A stretch of 64,000 nucleotides of DNA from Platanthera guangdongensis (lineage: Eukaryota; Streptophyta; Magnoliopsida; Asparagales; Orchidaceae). Position numbers and translations under genes: made by a program. Under the pieces are notes generated by a model. That model was not told the DNA's origin. It made no database searches and saw only the letters and a program-made list of their open reading frames with translations. The stretch is taken from the NCBI GenBank assembly GCA_039583875.1, contig CM077160.1, positions 113,789,314 to 113,853,313 on the forward strand, read 5' to 3'. Shown here in pieces: positions 32,287 through 43,741 of the stretch. How positions within the stretch are numbered: the first letter of the stretch is position 1; every line of letters starts with the position of its first letter.

Positions 32287-32352
32287 GAGATCGGCAAGCA
32301 GTTACAAGGGGTGAGCAACCCAGATACTCGGCACAGCAGCTCGCCAAATAAG

Positions 32353-32404
32353 TGTTGGATGTTTCTTTCCGAGCTCCTACGTCGCTCCGAAAGAGCGGGG
32401 ATTG
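32353..32404 (+). promoter_or_regulatory. PPT and conserved pre-LTR block of element E
   Basis: TGTTGGATGTTTCTTTCCGAG leads to the purine tract CGAAAGAGCGGGGAT (32388-32402). The same block precedes A's LTR at 3524-3576, which indicates a constrained function such as plus-strand priming. Confidence 0.7.
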
Positions 32405-33026
32405 TGTGCAACCCGTATTGGTCGAGGATGGACCCCACCACAGCCAAATCAACAAAAGTCAAGGTCAACAAGTCAAAGCAGGAGTCAAAGATAGCATACA
32501 AGATTGTGGAAGGCCCGGGCGAGTATAGGCGAGCTCCCCTCGCATACTCGCCAGGTAGGCGACCAGGCGAGATACTCGCCCAGCCCATGCGAGTTCCTCT
32601 GGAAGTCGCCTAGTCGCCAGAGGGTGGGGTATAAATATGACCCCCGCCTCTTTGGTTTTGCCTATAAATAGGACCCCAGGGATACGAGGTGAGGCACTTG
32701 AAATCCTCGGCAGGATACTCGCGCGCTTCATTTTCGAGATACTAGCTGAATCTTTGGATTCCTTTTCCTTGGAAGGCAAGTCGCGACCTTGCGACTTTGC
32801 CAGCTAGCTTCCCTCTTACCCAGTTCGACCATCTTTGGTTGGGAAGGGGTTGCTCCTTTCGAGCATCAGGGTACGTGGTGGGACCTTCCTGCCACAACAT
32901 CTGAAGTCCTGTTTGACCTGATTCTTCATCCCAGTCATCCCAGCCGTCTGATCTAGCTTCTGAGCCGGTAACTATAGGCGGCTTTGGTCCGAATTCTGAG
33001 GTTAGGATTTTATTCTGGCTTCAACA
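32405..33026 (+). repeat. 3' LTR of element E (622 bp)
   Basis: Termini and order match the 5' LTR: TGTGCAACCCGTATT, GCGAGTAT/ATACTCGC pairs, TATAAATA at 32630 and 32663, and the TTCAACA end. The target-site copy CACTT follows at 33027-33031. Confidence 0.9.
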
Positions 33027-33170
33027 CACTTCATTCGTGATCATATCAGAAAGGAGAACATGAGTGTAAGCTTCATTAGCACCGATGACCAACTAGCGGA
33101 CATCTTCACTAAACCACTCCCAGATGCATGATTTTCTCTACTTCGCCTCAAGCTAGGAGTTCTGGATATC
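33027..33170 (+). pseudogene. Copia RNase H, C-terminal part (element D)
   Basis: After the second CACTT copy, the frame continues exactly where 18183 stopped. It reads FIRDHIRKENMSVSFISTDDQLADIFTKPLPDA, the standard Copia RNase H end, followed by a short decayed tail. Together with 17826-18183 it forms a nearly unbroken RNase H. Confidence 0.9.
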
Positions 33171-34788
33171 TCACCCCAGATTTGTTTTTGTTCTGTTCGT
33201 TGTGTTTGCATTTTTTATTTTTTTCTTTTTGGTGTGCATTCTGTTTTGAGTTTTGCGTTTGATTTTATTTTAAAAAAAAACAAAAATTTCAAAACAAAAA
33301 AACTGCTGTAGAACTATCATGTTGCGAGCTCACATGACCATGACTTAGACCATAACGCATACGTACAAAGTTTGAGTTTAGACGTGTAATCTATGTAAAC
33401 ATTATCCTTCGGTCATAGTGGGCTGAATCTATATGTGCTTAGCTATTGAGTGCGACAAGATGAGGTCGTGTGTGTTGACTATGCCTCTAGGTATGTGTGA
33501 GGATTTAGATAAGGGAATGGCTTCACATGATACACACATCCCTAGCCGGTGCACTCAAGACGAAAAATGCTATGAGTACATACTATAAATCGTGACACTA
33601 TATTCTAACACGCTAGAAATACGTTGAATAATCAATGTCACGATACATTTGTGATTATACTAGGTGTGAAACTTTGGTCCAAAACTCTAGTACAAAGGTA
33701 ACATGTATACAAGCTAAAGTGTATTTATCTTGGTGGATAGGTTTCGATTGACTCAGTGCTCCGTGAACCTTTCAGAATTGATTAAAGTGATAAACTTACG
33801 CTAACAAAATAAAACTATGGAAGCTATCATATCTTTTGTCACGGTCCCCCCAAGCGCTACTCATTCCTCCTGATAAGATTTCACGAGCATTGTGAGGATG
33901 AGCACCTTGGTTAAAGAGTCACTTCGATCTTGTGCATCGACTCTATCTTTAGCTTAGTGTCCCCAATTGTTTTGCCTTGGTATGACATCGAATGACATGT
34001 GAGATGATTATTCCTCTTATTTCTCTTGTGTTAGGTTCCTAGCCGATCGAGATTCACATGGAAAATATTTTTTTCTTGGTGTTATCTTGCTATCGATGTT
34101 ACACGTACACATGTCATTGCCTTGTCTAAGACTTCCGCGCATAAGAATTGGACTACAACTACACTATCCTTCTCTTTAGCACAATACGTACTAGCACACG
34201 ATTCACACTTATTACGTTTCTCAATGTTTGCCTCACTTGATTTCTTCCTTACTCTTATAGCATTGTAAACGTACTCGCTATGTGCTTAGTTTAGTCTGTG
34301 CTATTCAATTCATGTTAAATTTGAAAATTGACTATCTCTGACTGTGTACGTTGCTCTAGTGTGTGACTCATGTGCTTGAAATTCTCTGATATGTATCTTT
34401 GTTGAGTCATCTTTATGTGTCATGTTTATCTTTACCTTTGTGTGTGCACTACTTGATATTTGTCTCAAGGCTCATCAGTTCTCCCATTTTTTCATATCTT
34501 GCATGTCTGGTTGGCCTTGCCCACCCTTTTGATATTATCAAAGGGGGAGAATAAAATTTTCACGAGTACGCTCTTGAGTATGGGATTAGGAGAGGTCACA
34601 TGTAGGGGGAGTGAACATAGATAGGGGGAGCATGTCGAACATGTAGATAGGGGGAGCATGTGTAGGGAAGCCATATAGAGAACCTGTTGCAACCTGTTGG
34701 TAGCCTATAATGTTCATTCTTTATCCACGCACTCTATCTTATTGATTATTTCTCATGAACGGAAGTTGATATTATAAAAAAGGGAGTT
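33171..34788 (+). other. 3' untranslated region of element D with repeated PPT-like tracts
   Basis: This AT-rich stretch lacks long ORFs. Between 34597 and 34670 there are three or four TAGGGGGAGY tracts (TGTAGGGGGAGTG, GATAGGGGGAGCATG twice, TGTGTAGGG). An earlier AAAGGGGGAGA lies near 34540. The tract next to the LTR is AAAAAAGGGAGTT (34775-34787). Multiple PPT-like copies before the 3' LTR are a known feature of some Copia lineages, including Sireviruses. Confidence 0.6.
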
Positions 34789-36513
34789 TGTTGGAACTGA
34801 TGTTTCACATACCCTGTGTTTGAGAATATCAACTCCCAGATTGTATTTGATCATGTCTTTTGTTGATAGAGTGTGTAGGTTGTCAGGTTCAAGTGAAGAG
34901 AAGAAGCTTTCTACAGATGTTACCGATGGGCGTTAGAAGTTACCGCTGAGTGGTAGCAGGAATTAAATGGACCTAGCGCTCGGTTTGTTATCAGCAAGCG
35001 CTAGTACTAATGCCCCGCGCTAGCTCACTCAACACCACATCGAGAGAGCTGAGAAGAAAAGCGTTAAGTGCGTCGAGATAGTGACATTGAATGGATGCTA
35101 CCGCCAAGATCCATCACTTACCGCGACACGCTATCCGCTCGATGAGTGTCGAGCCGGGTTCGTCGAGCTGCTGACCTACCGCCAGGCGTTACTGCTAACG
35201 CACCACGCTAGGTGGTCTACGAACGTCAAGCATGGCCGTTCAACGAATGCTACTCTACCGCGGGCGATAATATTTACAGCCCCGCGCTAGCCCTTTGATG
35301 AACGTCGAGCCGAATTCGTCGATTGTCGGGCTACCGCCAGACACCAGTACTACAACAGGCGCTACCAAAATGAATTATTTGGACTTAGCGCTCTGGACGA
35401 AATAGGTGCTAGCCCTACCGTGCCGCGCTTACTGAACGGCGAATCGTTGTGTCCAACATTACCGTGCGACGGAAGCGGTAGCCGCGTGGCGCTAGCATAT
35501 TTGAAACGACAAATATTTGTTTTGAATATTTCTTTCGAGATTCAGAGGACAGCTGGCACAACAAGCACGCGAACCTATCGCCGGGCGCTAGTCTTACCGC
35601 CGGCGGTAGCCTACTTTCACGAAGACATATAAAAGGTTGCCTTGGTTTTTTTCCCGATCACTGGGTGAAAAAGAAAGGACGTTAGTTCGTTAATTCTAGG
35701 GTTCGGCCACCTTCTTGCGCTCCATTCCACAAGTCTCTGTCAAAGAAGAAGATAGTCGTCTCCCTCCCGCTCGTGATCGAAAGACTCTGAATATCCAAGA
35801 TCTACAACAAATACGAAGAGCCGATCGGTTGCCTATAAATGGAGATCTTAAGCACCGGCCGTGGATCGCTACACGGAGCATTCTTCAAGAGGGAGAACTT
35901 CATTCTTTAAATTCTTATATCTCTTACTTTTGTAATCTGTTTTGTATTTTCTAAATCTTAAGGAGAGGAAAATCGACCAGTAAGGGTCTTCGGATTCCGG
36001 GGAAGGATTCCCTGGGAAATCGTCCCGGGGATAAGGATGTCTAGATCTGGAGGATCTAGCGGGGTCCTAAGACCCTTCCTTGCGTGGAGGTGAAGAGCGG
36101 CTCGAAGACCTTTCTTGGAGGGAAAGGAAGAGAGCCAACTGTTCCGGGTAGTGGTTCGGTATAGAAAACAAAAAGAGATTTCATATTCACTGCCTCCGAT
36201 CTCCGGCATCATGGAGATCAAGATTTTGTAACTATTATGAACATGCTTTGATTTGATCTTTTAATAAAGTTACTTGTGATTTTATTTCTGTGAATATTAT
36301 TCTGGGTATTCTCTGGTGAATCTCTAAAGTCGGTGTAATACTCCAAAGGAAAATTTGGCTAGGAAAACAAGGTCTGTGACCTCCACCGCGCGTTAGCAAC
36401 CTAACGCCCCGCGGAAGAGTCCAGAACTAGTTTTTTCGACAAATTATTTTAAATTTCAAACAACGCTCGAAACCTTATTCACCCCCCTCTAAGGTTGGCC
36501 ACAAGATCCAACA
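34789..36513 (+). repeat. 3' LTR of element D (about 1.7 kb)
   Basis: It runs from TGTTGGAACTGATG to GGCCACAAGATCCAACA. The region 34920-35610 is dense in GCTAGCGC, GCGCTAG and TACCGC/GCGGTA words and includes the exact palindrome TACCGCCGGCGGTA (35595-35608). A TATA box (ATATAAAAGG, about 35627) follows at once. Its 5' partner would lie in or before the gap. Confidence 0.85.
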
Positions 36514-37047
36514 TTCTCCTGAGATGCGAATAAACAAAGGTTTTTTGCCACCTCCACCCGGACAGACCGTGGTCCTCCTAGGAGAGATGAACAAAGGTTC
36601 TATGCACTTTCACTTGGACGAACCGCGGTTCTCCCAAAGTGTGATCGAACAAAGGTTCTTCGCCACCTCCTCTCGGACGAACCCCGGTTCTCTTAAGGTT
36701 CGAATGAACAAAGGTTTTTCGCCACCTCCACCCGGATGAACCTCGGTCCTCCCAAGTGAGATGGGCAAAGGTTCATCTGCACCTTCACTTGAACGAAAAA
36801 ATGGTTCTCCCAAAGTGCGATCGAACAAAGGTTCTTTGTCACATCCTCTCGGACGAACCTCAATTCTCCTCAAGCGCGATCGAACAAAGGTTCTTTTCTA
36901 CCTTCTCTCAGACGAACCCTGATTCTCGCAAAGCGCTATCGAACAAAGGTTCCTCGCCACCTCCTCTCGGACGAACTTCGGTTCTCCAAAAGCACGATCA
37001 AAAAAAGGTTCTTCGCCACCTCCTCTCGGGAGAACCCTGGTTCTCCT
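36514..37047 (+). repeat. 60-bp tandem array, first part (element G)
   Basis: Units of 55-63 bp share CGAACAAAGGTTCTTCGCC, then CACCTCCTCTCGGACGAACC and GGTTCTCC. Starts are near 36533, 36588, 36647, 36706, 36762, 36825, 36884, 36942 and 37005. The array is split by element H at the TSD CTCCT (37043-37047) and continues at 42345. Confidence 0.9.
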
Positions 37048-37478
37048 TATTGTAGTATGAAGGTTGGGCGGTCTGTTGCTGTTCGAAGGCCGGGAGGTCT
37101 GGCTGTTTATCCTAGCCGGCCTGTCTGCCGGACTATTGCTGTTTAGTATCCCAGCGGTCTGGCAGTTTGTCTCAGAAGACTTGGAGACCGGGTGGTCTAG
37201 TGGTCTCCTGTGGCGGCTTGCTCTCTGTGGTGCTTGTTCTCTCCTACTGTTGGTTGTCGAGCGGTTAGCCGACATATCTAACCGCACGACCTGTCCGGTT
37301 TGTTTATTTGTAAAGCCGCATATACTTGTAAATTTTTAGTCCCACATTGATTAATTTTAATCTCTTTCATCTCCTTCATTCTATAAAAGGGAGGCTATAC
37401 CATTGTAATTGATAGCTTTTTTGGATAATAAAGTTTTCATTACTCCAATTTTTCGGTCTACTTGTTCCTGTTCGCACA
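37048..37478 (+). repeat. 5' LTR of element H (431 bp)
   Basis: Its first bases read TATTGTAG where the 3' LTR has TGTTGTAG, so the terminal G is mutated. GGTCTG and AGACCGGG words lie upstream of TATAAAAGGG (37382-37391). Confidence 0.9.
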
Positions 37479-37862
37479 TGGTATCAGAGGACTCGGTCTT
37501 TTCCTCCTGATTCTGTGAGCCCTCTCTGTTTGCGCGGCTTATTTGTCCCTGTCACTGCCCTTTGTGTTTGCGAACTCTTGCTTACTCTTTCTTGCCGCGC
37601 ACTTTGCTTAGTTGTCGGCTCCCCGTTTCTAGCCGATCCTCTTCTTTGTCGCCACGACTTGTTCTTAAGTCGCATCGACCTGTTCTAGCCGCTCCTCATC
37701 TTTGTCACCACGACTTATTCTTAAGTAGCCGCGCCATGCTCTAGCCGCTTCTCTTCTTTGTCATCGCGACTTGTTCTTACATCGCCGCGACCTTTTCTAG
37801 CCGCTCTCCTTCTAGCGACTTCTCCTTCTAGCCGCGGCTTGTTCATCTCGCTTCTCTCTTCT

Positions 37863-38430
37863 ATGGCCAACTCCGATATCTCTTCCGTCACTACTCCCGT
37901 TGCCGCTCATCCTCCTACACCTCCCACTCCTTCTGGTAATCTTGGCACTGCTTCCAAGCTTATCGGTCCCAACTACCCGGATTGGAGTGTATCCTTCACC
38001 TTCCTTCTCCACTCTCAACGTAAACGTCATCATCTCACAAATGACCCTCCTCAGCATGATTCCCCTCTCTTTGACGATTGGGATGCCAACGATGCTCTTG
38101 TCCGCACATGGCTGGCTAACAACCTCTTTGATGAATGCCTCCCTGTCATCCGTCATGATGAAACCGTCAAGGCAGCTTGGCTACATCTTGCCGCTCTCTA
38201 CTCAAAGGGGGCTCAGACGTCTCACATATATACTCTATATGTGGACCTCTTTGCCCGTCCCTCCATGTCTCCAGCGGCTGCTTACCAGCAAGTTCAGGCT
38301 CTTGGAGCCAAAATTTTACAAAATCGCCCCTTCTCTGCTGATCTCGCTGAGCAATACAAACACTTCCAGGAGCTTCTGGTTGTGTGTTATCTTTTATGAC
38401 TTTATGAGTCGTATGGCATGATACGTCAAC
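37863..38430 (+). pseudogene. gag: Gag (element H), N-terminal frame
   Basis: The ATG at 37863 (MANSDISSVTTPVAA) starts a Copia Gag with a Pro-rich head, then KLIGPNYPDWSVSFTFLL, a UBN2-type signature. DALVRTWLANNLFDECLPVI and YSKGAQTSHIYTLYVDLFA follow. The frame closes at 38399 shortly after FQELLVVC and continues in another frame (MIRQQILDEAES). Confidence 0.85.
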
Positions 38431-38830
38431 AGATCCTTGACGAGGCGGAGTCTCCCACCCTGGATGCCACCTCTGCCCGCATCGCCGTTGTTACATCTTT
38501 GCTCTAATGTCTGCTGTTATCCTCCCCTCCTCAACCGGACAACTCCGCTCACCATACTCAGCGAAGTGGCTCTTGTGGCCGCCACCTCCCCTCAAGCGAC
38601 CGTGGTGCTTCCCGCTTGCTTTGCTCTCGCTGTGGCCGCACCGGCCATACGGTTGATCGCTGCTAGAAGAAGTATCCTCATCTTCGACCATCTGGCGACG
38701 CTTCCACTTCCTCTTCGAAGCCGTCCGCCTCTGTGGTCACGTCTTCAGGTAGTGCCCACGTCGCTACTCAAGGTAAATGGCTAATCCACTATGGTGCTAC
38801 CAATCATATGACCGGCAATGCATAATGTTT
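38430..38830 (+). pseudogene. Gag zinc knuckle and protease (element H), broken
   Basis: A CCHC knuckle, CSRCGRTGHTVDRC, is encoded near 38622-38665, followed by a Ser-rich linker. The protease active site near 38775-38815 reads GKWLIHYGATNHMTGNA. The catalytic Asp-Ser of the usual D-S-G-A motif is His-Tyr, so the protease of this copy is dead. A stop follows near 38823. Confidence 0.75.
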
Positions 38831-39149
38831 TTCTCTCCTAGAATAACATGACTGGTTGCCCCCAGTCCTTGTTGCGGACGGCTCTCCCTCTCTAGTCAAT
38901 GGAACGGGTGTTGTTCAAGTCACTCCGTCTCTTCGCCTGGCGGACACCCTCTACACGCTCAAGTTCCCTTGCAACTTGTTATCTGTTACTTCGCTTTGCA
39001 AATAACTACAATGCTCTGTCACATTCACTTCTACTACTTTTTCTTTTCAGGATCCGGGCACCAAGCAGACGATTGCTACTGGGACTGAGAACGGCGGCCT
39101 CTGCTTCCTCGACAACGTTTCCGCACTCTCTGCCTTCTCCACATCTTCT

Positions 39150-39985
39150 ACTGATCTTCTCTAGTGGCACCTTCATCTTGGTCATGCTCCTCCACGTATT
39201 ATTCGTCAGCTTCTACCACATCTTCCTCCGCACGGTCTTCCTCTCAACTGTGAAGCATGTCAGCTTGGCAAGCATCACCGCTCCTCCTTCCCACCAAAGC
39301 AAGGTCGTGGATCTTCCCTGCCGTTTGAACTTGTTCACTCTGACATCTGGGGTCATACTCCTACCCTCACCATAGGTCAGGGTAATTCATATTTTGTAAC
39401 GTTTATTGATGATTTCTCTAGATGTACATGAGTGTATCTTTTAAATGATCGCTCCGAACTTTTTTCTGTATGGACATATTTTTATCATATGGTTAAAAAT
39501 CAGTTTGATATGTCAATTAAAATATTTCGTTCTGACAACACTAAGGAATATCTTAGCAATGCTTTCTCGTCTTTTTGTATGCAAAATGGTATTGTTCATC
39601 AAACTACCCGTGTCTATACCTCCCAACAAAATGGGGTGGTGGAATGCAAGAACCGTCACCTTATCGATGTCGCCTGCATTCTGATGACACAGATGCATGT
39701 TCCTCGCTCCTATTGCGGCTACACTGTCCTCATCTCCTGTCACCTCATTAATCGCATTTTGTCCACTGTTCTCCTTGGACAAACTCCATTCTGTCTTCTA
39801 TATCCAGGCAAGGATGTGTTTCCTCTTCCTCTACGTATCTTTGGGTGCACGACCTTTATGCACAATCCTTCCGCCACACATGACAAACTTGACTCACGTG
39901 CTACAATATGTATCTTTTTGTGTTACTCAACTACTCAAAAAGGCTACTGTTATTTTGATCCCGTTCTTCGAAAATAATACGTATC
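39150..39985 (+). pseudogene. Copia integrase (element H)
   Basis: The pre-integrase zinc region (HLHLGHAPP, LNCEACQLGKH) is split by a frameshift. ELVHSDIWG near 39335 has the first Asp, FIDDFSRCT precedes a stop at 39429, then IKIFRSDNTKEYLS the second Asp, and SQQNGVVECKNRHL. In that last motif the catalytic Glu of VAERKNR is retained as VECKNR. The C-terminal FGCTTFMHNPSATHDKLDSRA part is open to 39977. Confidence 0.8.
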
Positions 39986-40404
39986 CGCGGATGTGACTTT
40001 ATTCGAGAATGTGTGATATTTCTCCTCTAACCAACCTCCAGCTCCTTCTCCTTCTCCCACCGTCCCCTCTACCCCGTCTAATCCCATCGAGATTTTCCCA
40101 CCATCCCCTCCACCGTCTCCTCCTTCTCTCTCTTCCTCATCACCATCGCTCTCTCCCTCTTATCCACGACCGTCTCTCTCCTCTCACAGACCAGCTCTCT
40201 ATGCCACGGATGCTCCGGTTACTAAGGAACATGCCGACCTGGATCTTCCCATTGCTCTTCGCAAAGGGGTGCGGACATGTACCCAGTACCCGCTGGCTGC
40301 TGTTGTTTTATATGATCGTCTCACTCCTTCTCGTAGGGCGTTTGCATTGGCTATCTATGCGACTGCCACTCCCCGCACCTACCAAGAAGCTCTTACTTTT
40401 CCTC

Positions 40405-41320
40405 ATTGAAAGGCTGCCATGGATGAGGAAATTGCTACCCTCACTGAACAGGGTACCTGGACCCTGGTTCCCCCACCTTTGGGCACTGATGTGGTTGGCT
40501 GCCGCTGGGTCTTTGTTGTAAAATTCCATGCAGATGGCAGCATGGATCGATACAAGGCCTGCCTGGTGGCCAAAGGCTTCACTCAGACCTATGGTGTTGA
40601 TTACTTCGACACCTTCTCTCCTGTTGCTCGTCTCAGCACCATTCAGGTCCTTCTCTCTGTTGCTGTCAACATAGATTGGGCCATTTCGCAGCTGGATGTT
40701 AAGAATGCTTTTCTCTATGGTGATCTGCAGGAAGATGTTTACATGGAGAAACCTTCTAGGTATGTTGATCTGGGGGAGACACGAGTATACCGACTAAAGA
40801 AGGCTATCTATGGCCTAAAGCAGCCCTCGTGCCTGGTTTGACAAGTTTAGCGGTATTATTGCGGCCATTGGTTTTGCAAGAAGTTCAGCCGATCACTCCC
40901 TGTTCGTTCGGAAAACCGCCTCGGGTCTGGTAGTTATTGCGGTATATGTTGATGACATTCTTCTTACTGGCGATGACCAGGATGAGGTAACTTTGACAAA
41001 GAAACACCTCCGTCAACACCTTGTCACAAAGGGTATGGGCTCTTCGAAATACTTTCTGGGTATTGAAATCTCTAGGAAGCCCAACTCCATGGTCCTTTCC
41101 CAATGTAAGTATGCTCTTGATCTTCTAAAGGAGGCAGGATTGACTGGTGCTAAACCTGCCCGTTGTCCCATGGCTGCTGGAGAAGACAAAACTTGGACAG
41201 ATGACTCGCCCCTTCTATCCGATCTTATGAGGTATCGGCATCTGGTTGGCAAACTCATTTATCTCATGATAACCAGACCTGACATCTTTTATGTTACGGG
41301 CAAGGTGAGCCAGTTCATGC
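40405..41320 (+). pseudogene. Copia reverse transcriptase (element H)
   Basis: The frame opens after a stop at 40408 with AAMDEEIATLTEQGTWTLVP, then VGCRWVFVVKFHADGSMDRYKACLVAKGF, DYFDTFSPVARLSTIQVLLS, LDVKNAFLYGDLQEDVYMEKP and LKKAIYGLKQPS. A frameshift near 40830 precedes HSLFVRKTASGLVVIAVYVDDILLTGDD, which holds the catalytic YVDD. The rest runs in frame (VTLTKKHLRQHLVTKGMG) to the RNase H connection. Confidence 0.9.
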
Positions 41321-41900
41321 AAGCTCCTTGGGAGTGTCATCTACAATCTGCCCTGAGGATATTGGAGTATATTAAAGCAACATTAGGGAAAGGACTCCTT
41401 TTCCAGAAGAATGGTCACTTAAGGGTTGAAGCATACTCATATTCGAGCTATGCTGATGACAAAGGTGACCGCTAGTCAATATCAGGTTTCTGCACGTTTG
41501 TTGGAGGAAATCTTGTGACTTGGAAGAGCAAAAAACAGTCTGTAGTCTCCAGGTCTAGTGCAGAAGCAGAATATCGCAGTATGGCTTCGACCACATGTGA
41601 GTTGAAATGGTTACGAGCTCTCATGCTTGACTTAGGAGAGGTCTACAACTATCCTCTTCCTATGTTCTGTGAAAACAAGGCCGCGATATACATCTCCAAA
41701 AATCTGGTCTTTCATGAGAGAATAAAATACATAGAAGTCGACTGTCATTTTATTCGGGAAGAGATCTTGAAGAAACAGATTTGTACTTCGTTCGTCTTCC
41801 AACAACGAGAGTTGACAGACATCTTCACCAAGCCGGTGTCCGCTTCCCTTTTCCACGTTTGCGACAAGCTAGTCATGATTGATATCTATGCTCCAGCTTG
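41321..41900 (+). pseudogene. Copia RNase H (element H)
   Basis: The first catalytic motif, normally YSDADWAG, reads YSSYADDKGD and is damaged near 41450, with a stop at 41475. The 128-codon frame from 41515 is intact: TWKSKKQSVVSRSSAEAEYRSMASTTCE (Glu motif), FCENKAAIYISKNLVFHERIKYIEVDCHF and LTDIFTKPVSASLF. The frame ends at 41901 at the PPT. Confidence 0.85.
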
Positions 41901-41908
41901 AGGGGGAG

Positions 41909-42339
41909 TGTTGTAGTATGGAGGCCAAGCGGTCTGTTGCTATTCGGAGGCCGGGCGGTCTGGCAGTTTATCCTAGCCATCCTGTCTGCCGGGCTGTTGC
42001 TGTTTGGTATCCCAGAGGTCTAGCGGTTTGTCTCAGACGACTTGGAGACCGGGCGGTCTAGTAGTCTCCTGTGGCGGCTTGCTCTCTGTGGCACTTGTTC
42101 TCTCCTATTGTTGGTTGTCGGGCGGTTTGCCGGCTTGTCTAACCGTACGACCTATCCGGTTTGTCTATTTGTAAAGCCGCATATACTTGTAAATTTTTAG
42201 TCCCACATTGCTTAATTGTAATCTCTCTCATTTCCTCCATTCTATAAAAGGGAGCCTATATCATTGTAATTGATACATTTTTTGGATAATAAAGTTTTCA
42301 TTACTCCAATTTTTTGGTCGACTTTTTCCTATTCGCACA
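41909..42339 (+). repeat. 3' LTR of element H (431 bp)
   Basis: It begins TGTTGTAGTATGG directly after AGGGGGAG and ends TATTCGCACA before the TSD copy CTCCT. The near-palindrome AGACCGGGCGGTCT is exact near 42046. Confidence 0.9.
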
Positions 42340-42344
42340 CTCCT

Positions 42345-42600
42345 AAAGAGCAATTCAACAAAGGTTCCTCATCACTACCTCTCTGACGAACCCTGGTTCT
42401 CTCAAAACATGATCGAACAAAGGTTCTTCGCTACCCCATCTCGGACGAACCCAAGTTCTCCCAATGCACAATCGAACAAAGGTTCTTCACCACTACCGCA
42501 CGGACGGACTCTGGTCCTCCCTAGGCAAAAGTGAGCAAAGTCCCTTCGCTAAATCCTGGGCACTCTCAAAGTATGCATGAACCAAGGTTCGTCACCGTCT
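42345..42600 (+). repeat. 60-bp tandem array, second part (element G)
   Basis: Units continue with CAACAAAGGTTCCTC (42356), CGAACAAAGGTTCTTCG (42414 and 42474) and decayed copies near 42533 and 42580. Together with the first part there are about 14 units. Confidence 0.85.
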
Positions 42601-43741
42601 CCCGAACCAAACAGACCTCTAAGTCCATCCACACTACCAAGAAAAGGGGGCAAGTGTCCTCCCTATCACACATTCTCCACTAATGCTCGGCGACAACCGC
42701 CAACGACGGAGCCTGACAAACGATTGACTTAAAATCACAAGATGCTCTAAGCCTGCCACAATCCATGCCACGACACCAAGTCTCCACAGCAAGGACAGTA
42801 GATGAAGCGGTCGACAACTGCTAAGATCCCTACAGAGTGATGACGACGAGATCTTCGTCGTTCGAGGCTGACATCCTAGGTCAGTTGCAAGCTTGATGTG
42901 TCACAAAAAAACTCACGCAATCTAGCAAAGGAAATAATAAAGGCAATACGCCAGCCAATAATGCCATGCGTGCGTACGACACAGACATAATCAAATGCTC
43001 CCCTATTGTCAACACCATCTTTCAAGGTAGCACCCGCTCAAGGGACAGAACGCCCATGCGATCTTCGCAACATGCAAAGCCCCCGCCAAATACAAGGCCG
43101 AGTTCAACAGTGTGCGTGTCCAGCCGCAACGAACCTACCTTCGTAGCCATCATCTCAGGGTCTGCTCAGCTATCTGACCTCACCTCACTCCAAGGCCCCC
43201 AGACTCCTAGTGTTCTGCAAATATGAAGGCTCACACCGTTGCAACATCCCAAGGCACAAACGCCATCGACGACCTCCGCCTCTAGAAGCTCCACCCTAGC
43301 TCCTTGTTGGAATGAATGCTGAATCACTCTAAGTTGCAACATGGAAACGGACACCATGTCCTTCTACGTATTCTAGTAATAACAAGCTTGCGGGTCCTTC
43401 CACGACGTCAAGACGAGGGGGCAGAGCATCGCTCCATATCACGAGAATTTACCGTCAGCGCAAACTTTCCGCAACAACATTGTAAGCCCTCAACCACACG
43501 CATTGTCATCCAGGCATCCTCGAGAAATCTTTAACCCACAAGGCAGACACAAATGGATCCAAAGCATCACCACTCACATCAAAGCCCAACCAAGGGGATA
43601 TTTCATGCTGCAAACCAAAGTAACTGGTGACGCGCGCATGTCGAAATGGACTTAAGACCAAAAGCCCGATATGAAGTCATAGCTTAGAAATTTTCAGGCT
43701 CGTGATTTTGAGGTTCACGACCCACAAAAATTAGGGGCATT
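42601..43741. other. Decayed internal 3' region of element G
   Basis: No convincing gene is seen; only short ORFs without recognisable domains. It contains AAAAGGGGGCAAG near 42642 and ends with the PPT-like AAATTAGGGGCAT before the LTR. Functions are not assigned. Confidence 0.4.

Larger units (their letters stand above)
18184..33026 (+). mobile_element. Element E: 14.8-kb Tat-type Gypsy retrotransposon with dual RNase H and antisense genes
   Basis: Both LTRs start TGTRCAACCCGTATT and end GGCTTCAACA, and the 5-bp duplication CACTT flanks the element (18179-18183 and 33027-33031). Internal order is gag, PR, RT, RNase H, archaeal-type RNase H, INT, a repeat region holding solo LTR F, two antisense transcription units, PPT and 3' LTR. 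The extra RNase H between RNase H and INT marks the Tat lineage. Without F the element is about 13.6 kb. Confidence 0.95.
37048..42339 (+). mobile_element. Element H: full-length Copia retrotransposon (5.3 kb)
   Basis: Two 431-bp LTRs (37048-37478 and 41909-42339), TSD CTCCT at 37043-37047 and 42340-42344, an iMet primer site TGGTATCAGAGG (37479) and a PPT AGGGGGAG (41901) define a complete element. Internal order is gag, PR, INT, RT, RNase H. Several stops and frameshifts show that it is inactive. It belongs to the same family as B. Confidence 0.95.
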
